From assembly GCA_947628685.1 (NCBI GenBank), contig CANRAT010000006.1:1-29570 (forward strand): a stretch of DNA of 29,570 nt, given 5' to 3'. The translations under genes and the position numbers were made by a program. Each line of letters opens with the position of its first letter. Within the stretch, counting starts at the first letter, position 1. Below, piece after piece: positions 6,533 through 16,390 of the stretch. The notes beneath the pieces are model-generated. The model worked only from the letters and a program-made list of their open reading frames with translations. It was not told the DNA's origin and did not search any database. This DNA comes from an uncultured Bacilli bacterium. Its GTDB lineage: Bacteria > Bacillota_I > Bacilli_A > RF39 > UBA660.

Positions 6533-8579
6533 ATACTATAAAAAGAAAATAATAGAAGAAGAAATAATTGAAAAAAGATATAAAATATTAGTAGTATTAA
6601 TAGCTATAATAATGACCATACTTGTTTTATCATTATTTTATGTACAAATAGTAAAAAATAATTATTATAAAAGTAAACTATCTAGTCTAACTGAAACTAT
6701 TGTTAGTGGGGATTCTGCTCCAAGAGGTAGGATATATGATAGAAATGGTAATATAATTGTAGACAATGTATCAGTTAAAACAATTTATTATAAAAAAAGT
6801 CCCAATATTACAACTAAAGAGGAAATTGATATGGCATATAAAGTCGCAGAATATATAGAAGTAGATTATAGTAAATTAACTGAAGTGATGCTTAAAAATT
6901 TTTGGATATTAAATAATCCAGAAATATCTAAACAAAGAATTACGGATGAAGAGTGGAAAGATTATGAAAATAGACGAATTACTCTAGATGATATACAAAA
7001 CTTAAAATTAGAGCGTGTCACACAAGATGATATAAATAGTTATAGTGCTAAAGATAAAGAAGCATGTTATATATATAATCTTATGAATAAGGGATACTAT
7101 TACACAGAAAAAACTATAAAAAATGAAAATGTTACAGACTTAGAATTTGCTAAGATAGCAGAAAATATCGATGTTCTTAAGGGATATAATGTAAAACTAG
7201 ATTGGGAAAGATATTATCCATATGGTACAGTGTTTAGAACAATATTAGGCAATGTATCTACAAGTAATAGTGGAGTTCCTTATAATTTAAAAGACTACTA
7301 TTTAAATAAAGGATATGCACTAACAGATAGAGTTGGTACAAGTTATATTGAATATCAATATGAAGATTACCTAAGAGGAACAAAGGCAGTATATAAAGTA
7401 AATAGTGATGGAAGTAAAACGGAAGTGTCAAAAGGCTCAAGAGGGAACGATTTAGTACTTACTATAGATATAAACTTGCAAAAAGAAGTAGAAAAAATAC
7501 TTGAAGAAGAATTACTTATAGCGAAAAAAGAAAAATATACTGAATATTTTGATAAATCTTATGTAATAATAAACAATCCTAAAACAGGAGAAATACTAGC
7601 AATGGCAGGAAAACAAATTGTAAAAAATGAAGATGGGAGTTATTCTATATATGATTATACTCCAGGCGTTATAACATCTTCTGTAACTCCAGGTTCTATT
7701 GTTAAAGGTGCATCACATATAGTAGGATATACAACAGGTAATTTAAAAATAGGAGAAGTAAGGAAGGATGAATGTATTAAAATAGCTGCAACTCCTTTAA
7801 AGTGTTCTTTTAGAAATTACGGATATATAAACGATTTAGAGGCTTTAAAAGTGTCATCAAACGTATATCAATTTTTAACTGCTATTAAAGTTGGAAAAGG
7901 TACATATAAATATAACGAACCACTTATTATAGATGAAAATGCCTTTGATATATATCGCAATACATTCGAATCATTTGGACTTGGCGTTAAAACACAAATA
8001 GATTTACCTAATGAATCATTAGGATATAAGGGAACTAATAAACAATCTGGATTGCTTTTAGACTTTGCAATTGGACAGTATGATACATATACTCCAATAC
8101 AGATATCACAGTATATGTCTACAATTGCAAATGATGGAGTAAGATTGCAACCTCAAATACTTAAAGCAGTATTTTCAAGTGAAGGAGAGCCTTTAACAAA
8201 CGTTATTTACGAGGCAACTTTAAAAGAGTTAAATAAGGTAAATACTGATAGTATTTATTTAGATAGAGTTAAAGAAGGATTTAAAATGGTTTTAGCTCCG
8301 GGTGGTACAGGTAGTGGATATGTTGATTATTCTCATAAACCTGCAGGCAAGACTGGAACTGCACAAAGTTTTTTAGATACAGATTTAGATGGAGTAATAG
8401 ATACAGCAACAACAACTGCAACATTTTCAGCGTATGCCCCATACGATAACCCAGAAGTAGTATTTACAGTAATTTCACCGGATATAGCCAAAGAAGAAGT
8501 CCCATATAGTAGCATGAGTCGCGTAAATACACGAATAAGTCAAAAAGTTAGCAAAAAATACTTTGAAATTTATGGATAA
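6507..8579 (+). CDS. Class B penicillin-binding protein (PBP2/PBP3-type transpeptidase)
   Basis: Membrane-anchored transpeptidase that cross-links peptidoglycan outside the membrane. The 690-residue protein has a basic cytoplasmic tail (1-24), one membrane helix (about 25-47) and the class B pedestal motif PRGRIYDRNGNII near 73. The transpeptidase domain carries all three motifs: S397-I-V-K400 (nucleophile Ser), S450-S-N452 and K615-T-G-T618. The large pedestal insert fits the PBP-dimer domain. The family partner SEDS gene is not adjacent, so elongation versus division role cannot be decided here. The start has a poor ribosome binding site; see the overlapping leader ORF at 6464. Confidence 0.92.
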   Translation: MKKKINKYKYYKKKIIEEEIIEKRYKILVVLIAIIMTILVLSLFYVQIVKNNYYKSKLSSLTETIVSGDSAPRGRIYDRNGNIIVDNVSVKTIYYKKSPNITTKEEIDMAYKVAEYIEVDYSKLTEVMLKNFWILNNPEISKQRITDEEWKDYENRRITLDDIQNLKLERVTQDDINSYSAKDKEACYIYNLMNKGYYYTEKTIKNENVTDLEFAKIAENIDVLKGYNVKLDWERYYPYGTVFRTILGNVSTSNSGVPYNLKDYYLNKGYALTDRVGTSYIEYQYEDYLRGTKAVYKVNSDGSKTEVSKGSRGNDLVLTIDINLQKEVEKILEEELLIAKKEKYTEYFDKSYVIINNPKTGEILAMAGKQIVKNEDGSYSIYDYTPGVITSSVTPGSIVKGASHIVGYTTGNLKIGEVRKDECIKIAATPLKCSFRNYGYINDLEALKVSSNVYQFLTAIKVGKGTYKYNEPLIIDENAFDIYRNTFESFGLGVKTQIDLPNESLGYKGTNKQSGLLLDFAIGQYDTYTPIQISQYMSTIANDGVRLQPQILKAVFSSEGEPLTNVIYEATLKELNKVNTDSIYLDRVKEGFKMVLAPGGTGSGYVDYSHKPAGKTGTAQSFLDTDLDGVIDTATTTATFSAYAPYDNPEVVFTVISPDIAKEEVPYSSMSRVNTRISQKVSKKYFEIYG

Positions 8580-8590
8580 TTTGCTATAAT
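8563..8590 (+). promoter_or_regulatory. Promoter of rpmG-efp
   Basis: TTGAAA (8563-8568), a 16-bp spacer and TATAAT (8585-8590). The -35 lies inside the last codons of the PBP gene, and the start of rpmG is 33 nt after the -10. Confidence 0.75.
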
Positions 8591-8622
8591 ATATTGGTAA
8601 TGTTGAAAAAGGAGGAGATACT

Positions 8623-8790
8623 ATGGCAAAAAAAGGAGAAGCAAGAGCACGACTAACTTTAAAATGTACTGAATGTGGAGAAGAAAATTATCGTACTGAA
8701 AAAAATAAAAAAAATACAACAGATAGACTTGAATTAAATAAGTTCTGTCCAAAATGTAAGAAAAATACTCTTCACAAAGAAGCAAAATAA
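8623..8790 (+). CDS. rpmG: 50S ribosomal protein L33
   Basis: 55-residue basic protein of the large ribosomal subunit: MAKKGEARARLTLKCTECGE at the start and FCPKCKKNTLHKEAK at the end. Two CxxC pairs (C15/C18 and C42/C45) mark the zinc-binding form. Species with this form often also carry a zinc-free copy that replaces it under zinc limitation; no such copy is in the window. The ATG at 8623 follows AAGGAGGAG. It is followed after 25 nt by efp, so two translation genes are probably cotranscribed from the promoter at 8563. Confidence 0.95.
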   Translation: MAKKGEARARLTLKCTECGEENYRTEKNKKNTTDRLELNKFCPKCKKNTLHKEAK

Positions 8791-8815
8791 TAATTATTAA
8801 AGAAGGAGGAGTACA

Positions 8816-9373
8816 ATGTTTAACGTTAATGATATAAAAAACGGAATGACTATTCTTTTTGAAGACAATATTTATACCGTACTAGAGTTTTCTCATGTTA
8901 AGCCAGGCAAAGGTGCAGCATTTGTTCAAGTAAAACTTAAAAATTTGCGTACAGGTTCTATTGTTGAAAAAAGATTTAATTCAGGTGTAAAACTTGAAAA
9001 AGCAATGGTAGAAAAAGTTGGAATGCAATTTTTATATGCAACAGGTGATAAATATAATTTCATGAATATGGAAACTTATGAGCAAATAGAACTTTCTAAA
9101 GAAGAATTAGGAGATAGTGTTAATTACCTAAAAGAAGGATTAGATGTATTAGTTTCTTTTTACGAAGGAGAATTACTTGGAATAATACTTCCAGCACAAG
9201 TTGATTTAAAAGTTATTAAAACTGAACCTGCTGTTAAAGGTAATACAACTAACAATGCTACTAAAGATGCAACACTTGAAACAGGTTTAACGGTAAGAGT
9301 GCCTTTATTTATTGAACAAGATGAGGTAATATCTATATATACTGAAGATGGAAAATACGCATCTCGTGCTTAA
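8816..9373 (+). CDS. efp: Translation elongation factor P
   Basis: Binds between the P and E sites of the ribosome and relieves stalling at polyproline stretches. The 185-residue length is normal, with the KOW-like N-terminal domain and two OB domains. The tip loop HVKPGKGAAF places the lysine contacting the P-site tRNA at K32; no modification genes (such as ymfI) are in the window. The family signature near the C-terminus (ATLETGLTVRVPLFIEQDE) is present. The ATG has a strong AAGGAGGAG upstream. The gene ends in a terminator that separates it from the F1-like operon. Confidence 0.97.
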   Translation: MFNVNDIKNGMTILFEDNIYTVLEFSHVKPGKGAAFVQVKLKNLRTGSIVEKRFNSGVKLEKAMVEKVGMQFLYATGDKYNFMNMETYEQIELSKEELGDSVNYLKEGLDVLVSFYEGELLGIILPAQVDLKVIKTEPAVKGNTTNNATKDATLETGLTVRVPLFIEQDEVISIYTEDGKYASRA

Positions 9374-9397
9374 AGATTAATTTTAATCTTTTTTTTT
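9372..9397 (+). terminator. Intrinsic terminator of rpmG-efp
   Basis: An 8-bp stem (AAAGATTA at 9372-9379, TAATCTTT at 9384-9391) with loop ATTT, followed by T's to 9397. It overlaps the efp stop codon. Confidence 0.85.
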
Positions 9398-9406
9398 AAA
9401 TTTTAT

Positions 9407-9435
9407 TTGATAAATACTATATTTTTTGATATAAT
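9407..9435 (+). promoter_or_regulatory. Strong promoter of the F1-like/surface-protein operon
   Basis: TTGATA (9407-9412), a 17-bp spacer and TATAAT (9430-9435), 25 nt before the first ATG. This is the only clear promoter I find ahead of the 11-gene run, where later genes abut or overlap. Confidence 0.85.
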
Positions 9436-9460
9436 GTATATATATGGTAGGCGATAGAAG

Positions 9461-12400
9461 ATGAAGACAAGATTAAAAATTATTATAATCACATTAATAA
9501 CAGTTATTATGTTAGTTTTAGGTTTAATTTTTGCAATCAATTATAAAAAAGATTCCGTTAAATATTTTAATGACGGCGGATATATAATTAGCAATGTCTA
9601 TAACGAAGATACTAGCAATGTTAATAAAATATATTTTAGTGCAAATTCAAAATATCGTTCACACGGAGATGAAACTTACAGTTTTAACAATTCTGATGGT
9701 GAGAATGTTAAGGTTAGTGAAGAAAGTTTCGTTCATTACAATAACGGTTCAATAATGTCTTTAAAAAATGGTGTCGCAATCGATTTAGATAAAATAGATT
9801 CCAAATTACTTAGATATTACAATATATTTAAAGATTCAAGTTTAATTAAATCACAAAATGGATATGAAATAAATAACTTAAATGATACTATAACGTTTAA
9901 TAAACTTATGTTTAAAATTTCAAATGATAAATATTTAATAGCCGCAGATAATATTATCGTATCTTTTTCAGATAATCAAACTATCGATATGGAAGGTTAT
10001 GTTGAGATTGAATATGTAAATGAAAATGTTATAAGAATTTACAATGATAAAGTTAATTATCAAACAATAGCATCTAATTTATATATAGTAATAGATGATA
10101 TTAAAATAGATTTAGGATATAAAACAATATCAAAAAATAATGTAAAATATTTAACAATGGCAGATATGGTTATAAATTCAAATGACAATATAGAAGTTTT
10201 AAAAGAACCTGTAAAACCTGATAAAGATAAAGAAGATAACAATAATAATTCTAATAACAATAATGGTGGTGGAGGAACAGGAAATAACCAAACAACTCCA
10301 CAAGAACCTGAAATTAATTTGCCAGACATTGATTTAGATCCAAATGAACAAGTAGATAACAGTACAATAGTTCAACCTAAATTCAATGTTGAGAGTATGA
10401 ATGTAACCACACTAGGATTTGAAAATTTAAGAATGACTGTAGAAGATGAATCAAATGTACTATATGGAAATAGAACAGTAGAAATAATAGAAAATACTAC
10501 AGGAAGAGTTGTTCAACGCTTTGATGATTGGGATGAAGGAAGTCAAATTTATACAGTTAATTCATATTTTAGTTTAAAACCTAATACAGCATATACATTA
10601 ACAGTTACAGGTCAATATAAGATAGAAGAAGATATATATGATAGAACTTTTGTTTCAAAAATGTTTAGAACTTTAGATATTGGGATAGAAATTACACAAG
10701 ATTTTGTAACAAGTGATTCACTATCATTCAACATTTACAAAAATAATTATTCAGATGTAAATGGATTTACATATAGCATAAAAGATTCAGATGGTAATGT
10801 AATTATACAAGATGAAAAGTCATCTTTTGGTAGTCAGAATGAAGTCGTAATAACACATCTATCAAAATTCAAACCTAATACACAATATACAATAATTATA
10901 AAAGATATCCAATATGGTAATGCAGTATTTCAAACAGTATCATATGAGGCATTACAACTTACATACAACAGTAAAACATTAAAAGAAAATCCAAATAAAA
11001 ATGCAGAACCAATTTATGATATAGATACTACATCTAATAAAATAAGTTTGGGATTACAAGGCGTAAATGATGCAAATGGTGGAGTAATAACTTATACATA
11101 TAATATTTATGATCCAATGGGAGGATTAATTTATTCATCTGTTAAAGACAAATATAGCGATTTAGAACTAGACATTGAACAGTTAGGTCAAGGTGCAAGT
11201 TTCTATTTCAATGTTGAAATTAATTTTGATGATAATGAAAAAAATATTATATACACTACTACTAATTCAGATTTAATTACAACAGGAAATATGGCATATC
11301 CAAAAGTAGTTAAATTTGAAAGTTTAGATGAAGAAGATATAGATTGTGAATCATTAGAAGGACATTTAGTTTTAGATGATTCAGATAGTTTTATACAAGT
11401 AAATAAAATTAAAAATTATCGTATTTTAATAAAAGAAAAGGCTAATGCCACAATGGGAGTACAAACATATAAAGATTACTTGGATATAGAAACATCAACA
11501 GTTGGACGCCAAATTTATTTACCTGTTAACTTTAAAGGATTAAAGCCTAATACTGAATATGTATTATATGTATATTTAGAGTATGATAAAGGATATATTT
11601 ATTTAGGATATGAAAACGCTAAAACAAAAGAACCAGATCCAATATATTTGAAAATTAAAACAAATAATGATAACTCAACTAATGTATTTGCCTTTGATGT
11701 TTCAAAAGGTGATGTAGAAACTACTTCCAATGCAGTACTTACATCAATAAATTTCACACTATATGGTTGTAGTAATAGTGGAGAGTGTGAAAAATTAAAT
11801 TATTCAAGATCTATTCCAAAAGATCAAAACAGTGATGAATTAAATGATTTACAAGAAGGCAAGGCAATAAATGTTAATTCTTCAGAATTTAACTTTTATA
11901 TGGAAGATTTTAATGCAATGTATGAAAATTATAAAGTTGTAGTATCAGCATTTGCAAAAGATTATGAAATTCCTGTAAGAATAAATGATACTGAAAGTAA
12001 TGAATTTACTCTTAATATAAATGATTTACCACCTTCACTTAAAATAAATGCAGTTGAGATTCCTAAACAGGATTGCACTGAAGAAACAGAATGTTATAAG
12101 AAAAATAATAATAAAGAAAATGGATCATTAGATGATGATACAATAGTAGGATTTGATTTTAAGATTAAGACAGTTAAAAATGTAATGGGAAATTATGTAA
12201 AAACTGCTTACTATAAAATAGTTGAATCGAATGCTGAAAAATGTTCTTTAGAAAATATAACTGAAGAAGTTGAAGATGGTTATACAAGTGTAAAACTTGA
12301 AAAACTTGAAACTGATGAATTTGTTGCTGCTGGTAATAATGATGAACCAATAAAAAGAGGTACAAAATATTGCGTTATTTATTATGGAACATATGGTGAC

Positions 12401-14932
12401 AGTGAAACATCACAAACTGATAAAGAAGTATTTGATTTATTTGCTCCAAAACAACCATCTAGTATATCTGGATATATTAAACAATATACGGGAACATCTT
12501 TAACATTTAAGTTAAAAATAATGGATGTAGATAAGGCAATTGAAAAAATATATCTTTCTAATGGAAAAAATAGTGTTGGGGAAGAAAAATCTGATATAGA
12601 AAATGGGGATAAAGAAATAACATTTAATGATATTAGTGGTAATACAAATTATACATTGATGTTAAGTGAAAATATAGGAGAGGGAAGTAAGACACATAAA
12701 TTATATGATGCAAAATTAGATACAATTAAAAATTATAGCGATAATATAAATATAGTTGTAGATACAAGCGTATCAGGAAAAATAATACTTAAAGTACCAT
12801 ATAATAAATCTTGCCAGACTTCAGAATCTAGTTGTAAAACTAATAATGGACTTAACAAAGATAATATTGCTGGATTACTTATAAACAGTCATTATTTAGA
12901 GTTAACAGATAAAGACGAATCCTTAGATGGTGTAATTAATTTGAGTGATATTTCCAGTTTTGGATTACAGATTAAAGATGGAAAGGTAGAAATAAAAGAT
13001 GTAAAATTAATATATGATAGTGGGGAAATTGAAGATTATTTAACTAATAATAATAGATTTTTCGTTAAATCAGTAAACGGAGAAGTTGGTGAAAAATATT
13101 ATAATTTATCTTCAAATAGTTTTTCTAAAATATCTCCATTTGGTATATTTAGTACATCTGATGTAAATGAAGAAGGTAAACTAAAATCTAAAATAAGTAC
13201 ACTTACTTTTTCATCAAAAGTAGAAAAGTCACAAATTGGTACAACTTTTAGAACAACCGAAAGTTCTTTAGCGGTTTTAGTTCATTTTAATAGCGCAAAG
13301 GAAGCAGATACAAAATTATATGATACAAATGGTCAAGAAAAAGATGAATTTCAAGTTAATGAAACTGTTTCAACTGATGAAATAAAAACAGTATATACGA
13401 CATCAGGAGCAAAATTATCATTTAATATAACAACTGACTTGGTTGATGGGACAAAGATAATAATCACTATAAAGAAAAAAGAAAATAGTGATTCAGAAGA
13501 GACATATGAATTAACATATTCAAATAATGCTTGGTCAAATGGAACATCAAAGCCATCACAGAGTAAAATAAAAAATGTAACAGGCAGTGAAAAAAATATT
13601 AAAGTTGAATTTGATGACATTAGTGATGGAGATTATATTTATTCAATAAAATATGAAAAAAATGAATCATCTACTACTAATAAAACCGGCTATACTTATA
13701 ATGATTCTTCTGAAAAAGAAAATAAGGATATAACAATAACTTCATTAAAATATCTAAAAATAAGTAATGCTTATTCTAATTATTCAAAGACTTATTGGAA
13801 TTGGAGTAATGCAGAAACTCACGAAGATATATTGTTTATAAAAAAATTAATTAATCATTTTGAGGTTGATACTTCAGTCTATGAATTAAAAGATGAAGAA
13901 AAAATTCAATATGAAATAGTCGCTATAAAGGTTGGCGAAGATGATTCTCCTGATGAAGAATCGCAAGAAATAAAAATAACTTCAGATATAAAAGATTTAA
14001 ATGCAGTTTTAAATGATAAAATATCAGTTAACGAATTTATTATAGAAAACATAGATACTTTTAATCAAAAATTAGATGGAACTTATAAAATTGTTTTAAA
14101 ACCAAAAGTTGTTACAAATGGAAGTGTAAAAGAAGATATAACTTTAGCAGATCACGATTTGGGTAATATAACAGTTACTAGAAAAGATCCAACGATGAAC
14201 GTTACAAATAGTCAAGAGCCGGTTTTCTTTATAAGCATGGATGATGAAGATGGAGTTTTAACTGTTTGTAGTGAAGAAAATTTGCAAAAAGCAGATGTCG
14301 CTGAAGATAAAAAAGAACCTATGGATTATATTAATGACAGTGGTGTGACAAAAACATATTTTGAAGCACATAAAGAAAAATATGATGCAAAAGTTGTTTA
14401 TTTAACTCTTTATGGAAAAGATGGGAATTTAATAGGTTATTCACCAGTTCCATTTGTTTATAAAACTTCAATTCTTAATTTATATGATTATTTTGATAAG
14501 AATTCATTACCAAGCGATAAATATAAGGTAAAACTTAATTATTGTATAGGTGATGAGTTTAAGTCAAAAGAATTTGGGGAATTCCAAATATATTCTGCTA
14601 GTGCATTGAACATTAAATTAGTTGTTATGCCTGATAGTTATATAATAGTTATGGAAAATCCTGATGAAAATATAAGAAAAGAAATTAAAAGGATAACTTA
14701 TCAATACACTACAACAGATAATATTGTTCATAATGGGGAATTAAGTGATGTTGATATTAATGAAAATAATAATATTACTTATACGACTAGTAAAAATTCT
14801 AGAGGTGAAACAACATATTATCTGGGATTGCCTTTAGACAGTAATGTGGCAACTACGAATATAAGAAATATAGAAATCAGGTTCTATTCTAGTGAAAATG
14901 ATGAAGATTTAATTACTATATATTCACATTAG
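9461..14932 (+). CDS. Giant membrane-anchored surface protein with Fn3-like repeats, F1-like operon
   Basis: 1823 residues. A single N-terminal hydrophobic helix (about 5-27) with no cleavage motif suggests a signal anchor and an external body. An N-terminal beta-rich domain (about 35-250) resembles the ectodomains of the two other single-pass proteins in this operon. An Asn/Gly-rich linker follows (about 257-277). The rest is a chain of beta-sandwich-like units; the Fn3-type signature LKPNTxYxLxV recurs at 372, 470 and 694, with weaker copies later. Three short cysteine loops (C770/C776, C872/C878, C1118/C1125) may be disulfides. No LPXTG motif or enzymatic motif is seen. The start is supported by AGGCGAT 5 nt upstream. 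As the first gene of an operon encoding an F1 motor, it is the likely external effector or filament; its exact function is unknown. Confidence 0.85.
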   Translation: MKTRLKIIIITLITVIMLVLGLIFAINYKKDSVKYFNDGGYIISNVYNEDTSNVNKIYFSANSKYRSHGDETYSFNNSDGENVKVSEESFVHYNNGSIMSLKNGVAIDLDKIDSKLLRYYNIFKDSSLIKSQNGYEINNLNDTITFNKLMFKISNDKYLIAADNIIVSFSDNQTIDMEGYVEIEYVNENVIRIYNDKVNYQTIASNLYIVIDDIKIDLGYKTISKNNVKYLTMADMVINSNDNIEVLKEPVKPDKDKEDNNNNSNNNNGGGGTGNNQTTPQEPEINLPDIDLDPNEQVDNSTIVQPKFNVESMNVTTLGFENLRMTVEDESNVLYGNRTVEIIENTTGRVVQRFDDWDEGSQIYTVNSYFSLKPNTAYTLTVTGQYKIEEDIYDRTFVSKMFRTLDIGIEITQDFVTSDSLSFNIYKNNYSDVNGFTYSIKDSDGNVIIQDEKSSFGSQNEVVITHLSKFKPNTQYTIIIKDIQYGNAVFQTVSYEALQLTYNSKTLKENPNKNAEPIYDIDTTSNKISLGLQGVNDANGGVITYTYNIYDPMGGLIYSSVKDKYSDLELDIEQLGQGASFYFNVEINFDDNEKNIIYTTTNSDLITTGNMAYPKVVKFESLDEEDIDCESLEGHLVLDDSDSFIQVNKIKNYRILIKEKANATMGVQTYKDYLDIETSTVGRQIYLPVNFKGLKPNTEYVLYVYLEYDKGYIYLGYENAKTKEPDPIYLKIKTNNDNSTNVFAFDVSKGDVETTSNAVLTSINFTLYGCSNSGECEKLNYSRSIPKDQNSDELNDLQEGKAINVNSSEFNFYMEDFNAMYENYKVVVSAFAKDYEIPVRINDTESNEFTLNINDLPPSLKINAVEIPKQDCTEETECYKKNNNKENGSLDDDTIVGFDFKIKTVKNVMGNYVKTAYYKIVESNAEKCSLENITEEVEDGYTSVKLEKLETDEFVAAGNNDEPIKRGTKYCVIYYGTYGDSETSQTDKEVFDLFAPKQPSSISGYIKQYTGTSLTFKLKIMDVDKAIEKIYLSNGKNSVGEEKSDIENGDKEITFNDISGNTNYTLMLSENIGEGSKTHKLYDAKLDTIKNYSDNINIVVDTSVSGKIILKVPYNKSCQTSESSCKTNNGLNKDNIAGLLINSHYLELTDKDESLDGVINLSDISSFGLQIKDGKVEIKDVKLIYDSGEIEDYLTNNNRFFVKSVNGEVGEKYYNLSSNSFSKISPFGIFSTSDVNEEGKLKSKISTLTFSSKVEKSQIGTTFRTTESSLAVLVHFNSAKEADTKLYDTNGQEKDEFQVNETVSTDEIKTVYTTSGAKLSFNITTDLVDGTKIIITIKKKENSDSEETYELTYSNNAWSNGTSKPSQSKIKNVTGSEKNIKVEFDDISDGDYIYSIKYEKNESSTTNKTGYTYNDSSEKENKDITITSLKYLKISNAYSNYSKTYWNWSNAETHEDILFIKKLINHFEVDTSVYELKDEEKIQYEIVAIKVGEDDSPDEESQEIKITSDIKDLNAVLNDKISVNEFIIENIDTFNQKLDGTYKIVLKPKVVTNGSVKEDITLADHDLGNITVTRKDPTMNVTNSQEPVFFISMDDEDGVLTVCSEENLQKADVAEDKKEPMDYINDSGVTKTYFEAHKEKYDAKVVYLTLYGKDGNLIGYSPVPFVYKTSILNLYDYFDKNSLPSDKYKVKLNYCIGDEFKSKEFGEFQIYSASALNIKLVVMPDSYIIVMENPDENIRKEIKRITYQYTTTDNIVHNGELSDVDINENNNITYTTSKNSRGETTYYLGLPLDSNVATTNIRNIEIRFYSSENDEDLITIYSH

Positions 14933-14951
14933 ACGAAAGGAGAAATTTTAT

Positions 14952-16379
14952 ATGTACAATAAATCTAAAAATAGAGTACTATTTGCAGTATTTATATTAG
15001 TAATCTTATTAACAGTTTCAATACTTGTCATATCTGTATATGGAAGTAGAGAAAAAAATACGATGGAAGAATATAAAATTTCTCTTAATAGTGCTATATA
15101 TGATGAAAACTATAGTTATATATCTTTAGCAAAAGATGCAGTATTGAAAAAAGAATGGGATAAAAAATATTATTTATATCCTAATGATTCAAATGAAAAA
15201 TATTCTTTAGGCACAGAAACTGTTTTTTATGATAAATCTATGAATCAAGTTACGATATATGGAACTGTTTATCAGGTTTATACTAATGGTGATATACAAG
15301 AAAAAACAAGTAAAACTGTAATAGGAAATTTATCAGATTTTCAATTCTTTAAATTAAATGATAGAAAATATTTAATTATAGGAAGTAATATTGGAAATGA
15401 AAATATATCTACAACAAAATATTTAGAAGTTTCTATAGATAAAGCAGGTAATGCATTACTTTTAAATAATAGTATAAATATTAAAACTATAAATCCTTTA
15501 GTATTAAATATAGGCGATATTAAATTTGATATTGCTAATGAAAAACTAATAAATGGTGAATCTGAAATAGATTTAAAGAAAATAAATGGTAGTACTAATG
15601 AGTATGTAGAAAAAGAACCTGAAGAGGAAAATAACGATAATAATAATTCAGGCAGCAATAACAATAATAACAATAACAACGGTGGAAATAACGGTAATAC
15701 AGGTAATAACTCTAGTACAAATAATAGTGTAGTTCAAGATATAATAGACCGTTTAGCGCAACTAAGCGGTATGGTATCTGGAACTAAAAATCAAACGAAC
15801 CTATATAAAAATGTTAGTTTAAGATCTGTTAATCCTAGGGCAAGTTATATAGATGTTGCATATTCAGTAGTAGATCCAGAAGATAAATATTTAAGTGTAT
15901 ATCTCGCACTTAAAGATGAAGATGAAGACATTATGTATTACTATTTAAGTAAAGATTCTACTGAATATAGAATAACTGGATTGAAGCCTAATGTTCAATA
16001 TGATTTAACTATTAATTATATTGCGCAGGGTTCAAACGAATCAATTGTTGCCGATTCGATAATTGTACTTACATCAATAGATCCAACTGAAGTTAGAATA
16101 ACAAAGATAAATGGAAATGTATTCACTTACAATATAAAAATGTATAACGAATTTGAATTTGGAAGTGCTAAAATAGCGCTTACAGATTGCAATGGAACAA
16201 CATTAAATAGTTATGCACTTAATGTAGATGATGCTCTATCTAAGACAGGTCAAACGGGAGAGTTTTCTTTAGATTCTCTTTACACAGGCTCTTATCTTTG
16301 TTTACAACTTCAAAATGTACAAGATGTTTATGGAAGTGATATTAAAGTTAATAGTTATCACAAAATTAAGTTGAATTAG
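14952..16379 (+). CDS. Second single-pass surface protein with Asn-rich linker and Fn3-like domain
   Basis: 475 residues with a smaller version of the layout of the gene before it. A membrane helix (about 9-29) is followed by a beta-rich ectodomain (about 35-215, with FQFFKLNDRKYLIIGSN resembling part of the giant protein), a strongly Asn/Gly-rich linker (about 225-257) and a C-terminal Fn3-like region (LKPNVQYDLTI at 344-354). The N-terminus is inside by the positive-inside rule (MYNKSKNRV). AAAGGAGA sits 8-9 nt before the ATG, 19 nt after the preceding stop. Probably a partner of the giant protein on the cell surface; no enzymatic motif is seen. Confidence 0.82.
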   Translation: MYNKSKNRVLFAVFILVILLTVSILVISVYGSREKNTMEEYKISLNSAIYDENYSYISLAKDAVLKKEWDKKYYLYPNDSNEKYSLGTETVFYDKSMNQVTIYGTVYQVYTNGDIQEKTSKTVIGNLSDFQFFKLNDRKYLIIGSNIGNENISTTKYLEVSIDKAGNALLLNNSINIKTINPLVLNIGDIKFDIANEKLINGESEIDLKKINGSTNEYVEKEPEEENNDNNNSGSNNNNNNNNGGNNGNTGNNSSTNNSVVQDIIDRLAQLSGMVSGTKNQTNLYKNVSLRSVNPRASYIDVAYSVVDPEDKYLSVYLALKDEDEDIMYYYLSKDSTEYRITGLKPNVQYDLTINYIAQGSNESIVADSIIVLTSIDPTEVRITKINGNVFTYNIKMYNEFEFGSAKIALTDCNGTTLNSYALNVDDALSKTGQTGEFSLDSLYTGSYLCLQLQNVQDVYGSDIKVNSYHKIKLN

Positions 16380-16390
16380 GAGGGAAAATT

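Noticed and set aside
9434..9457. Seven-codon leader ORF (MYIYGRR) upstream of the giant gene
   Set aside because: Its ATG overlaps the -10 box, so it lies at or before the likely transcription start and cannot be translated from that promoter.
10230..10300. Asn-codon-rich stretch (also 15625-15725) as a possible sequencing artefact or microsatellite
   Set aside because: Both keep frame, are interrupted by Ser, Gly and Thr, and lie at the same place in two related surface proteins, as expected for a flexible linker.
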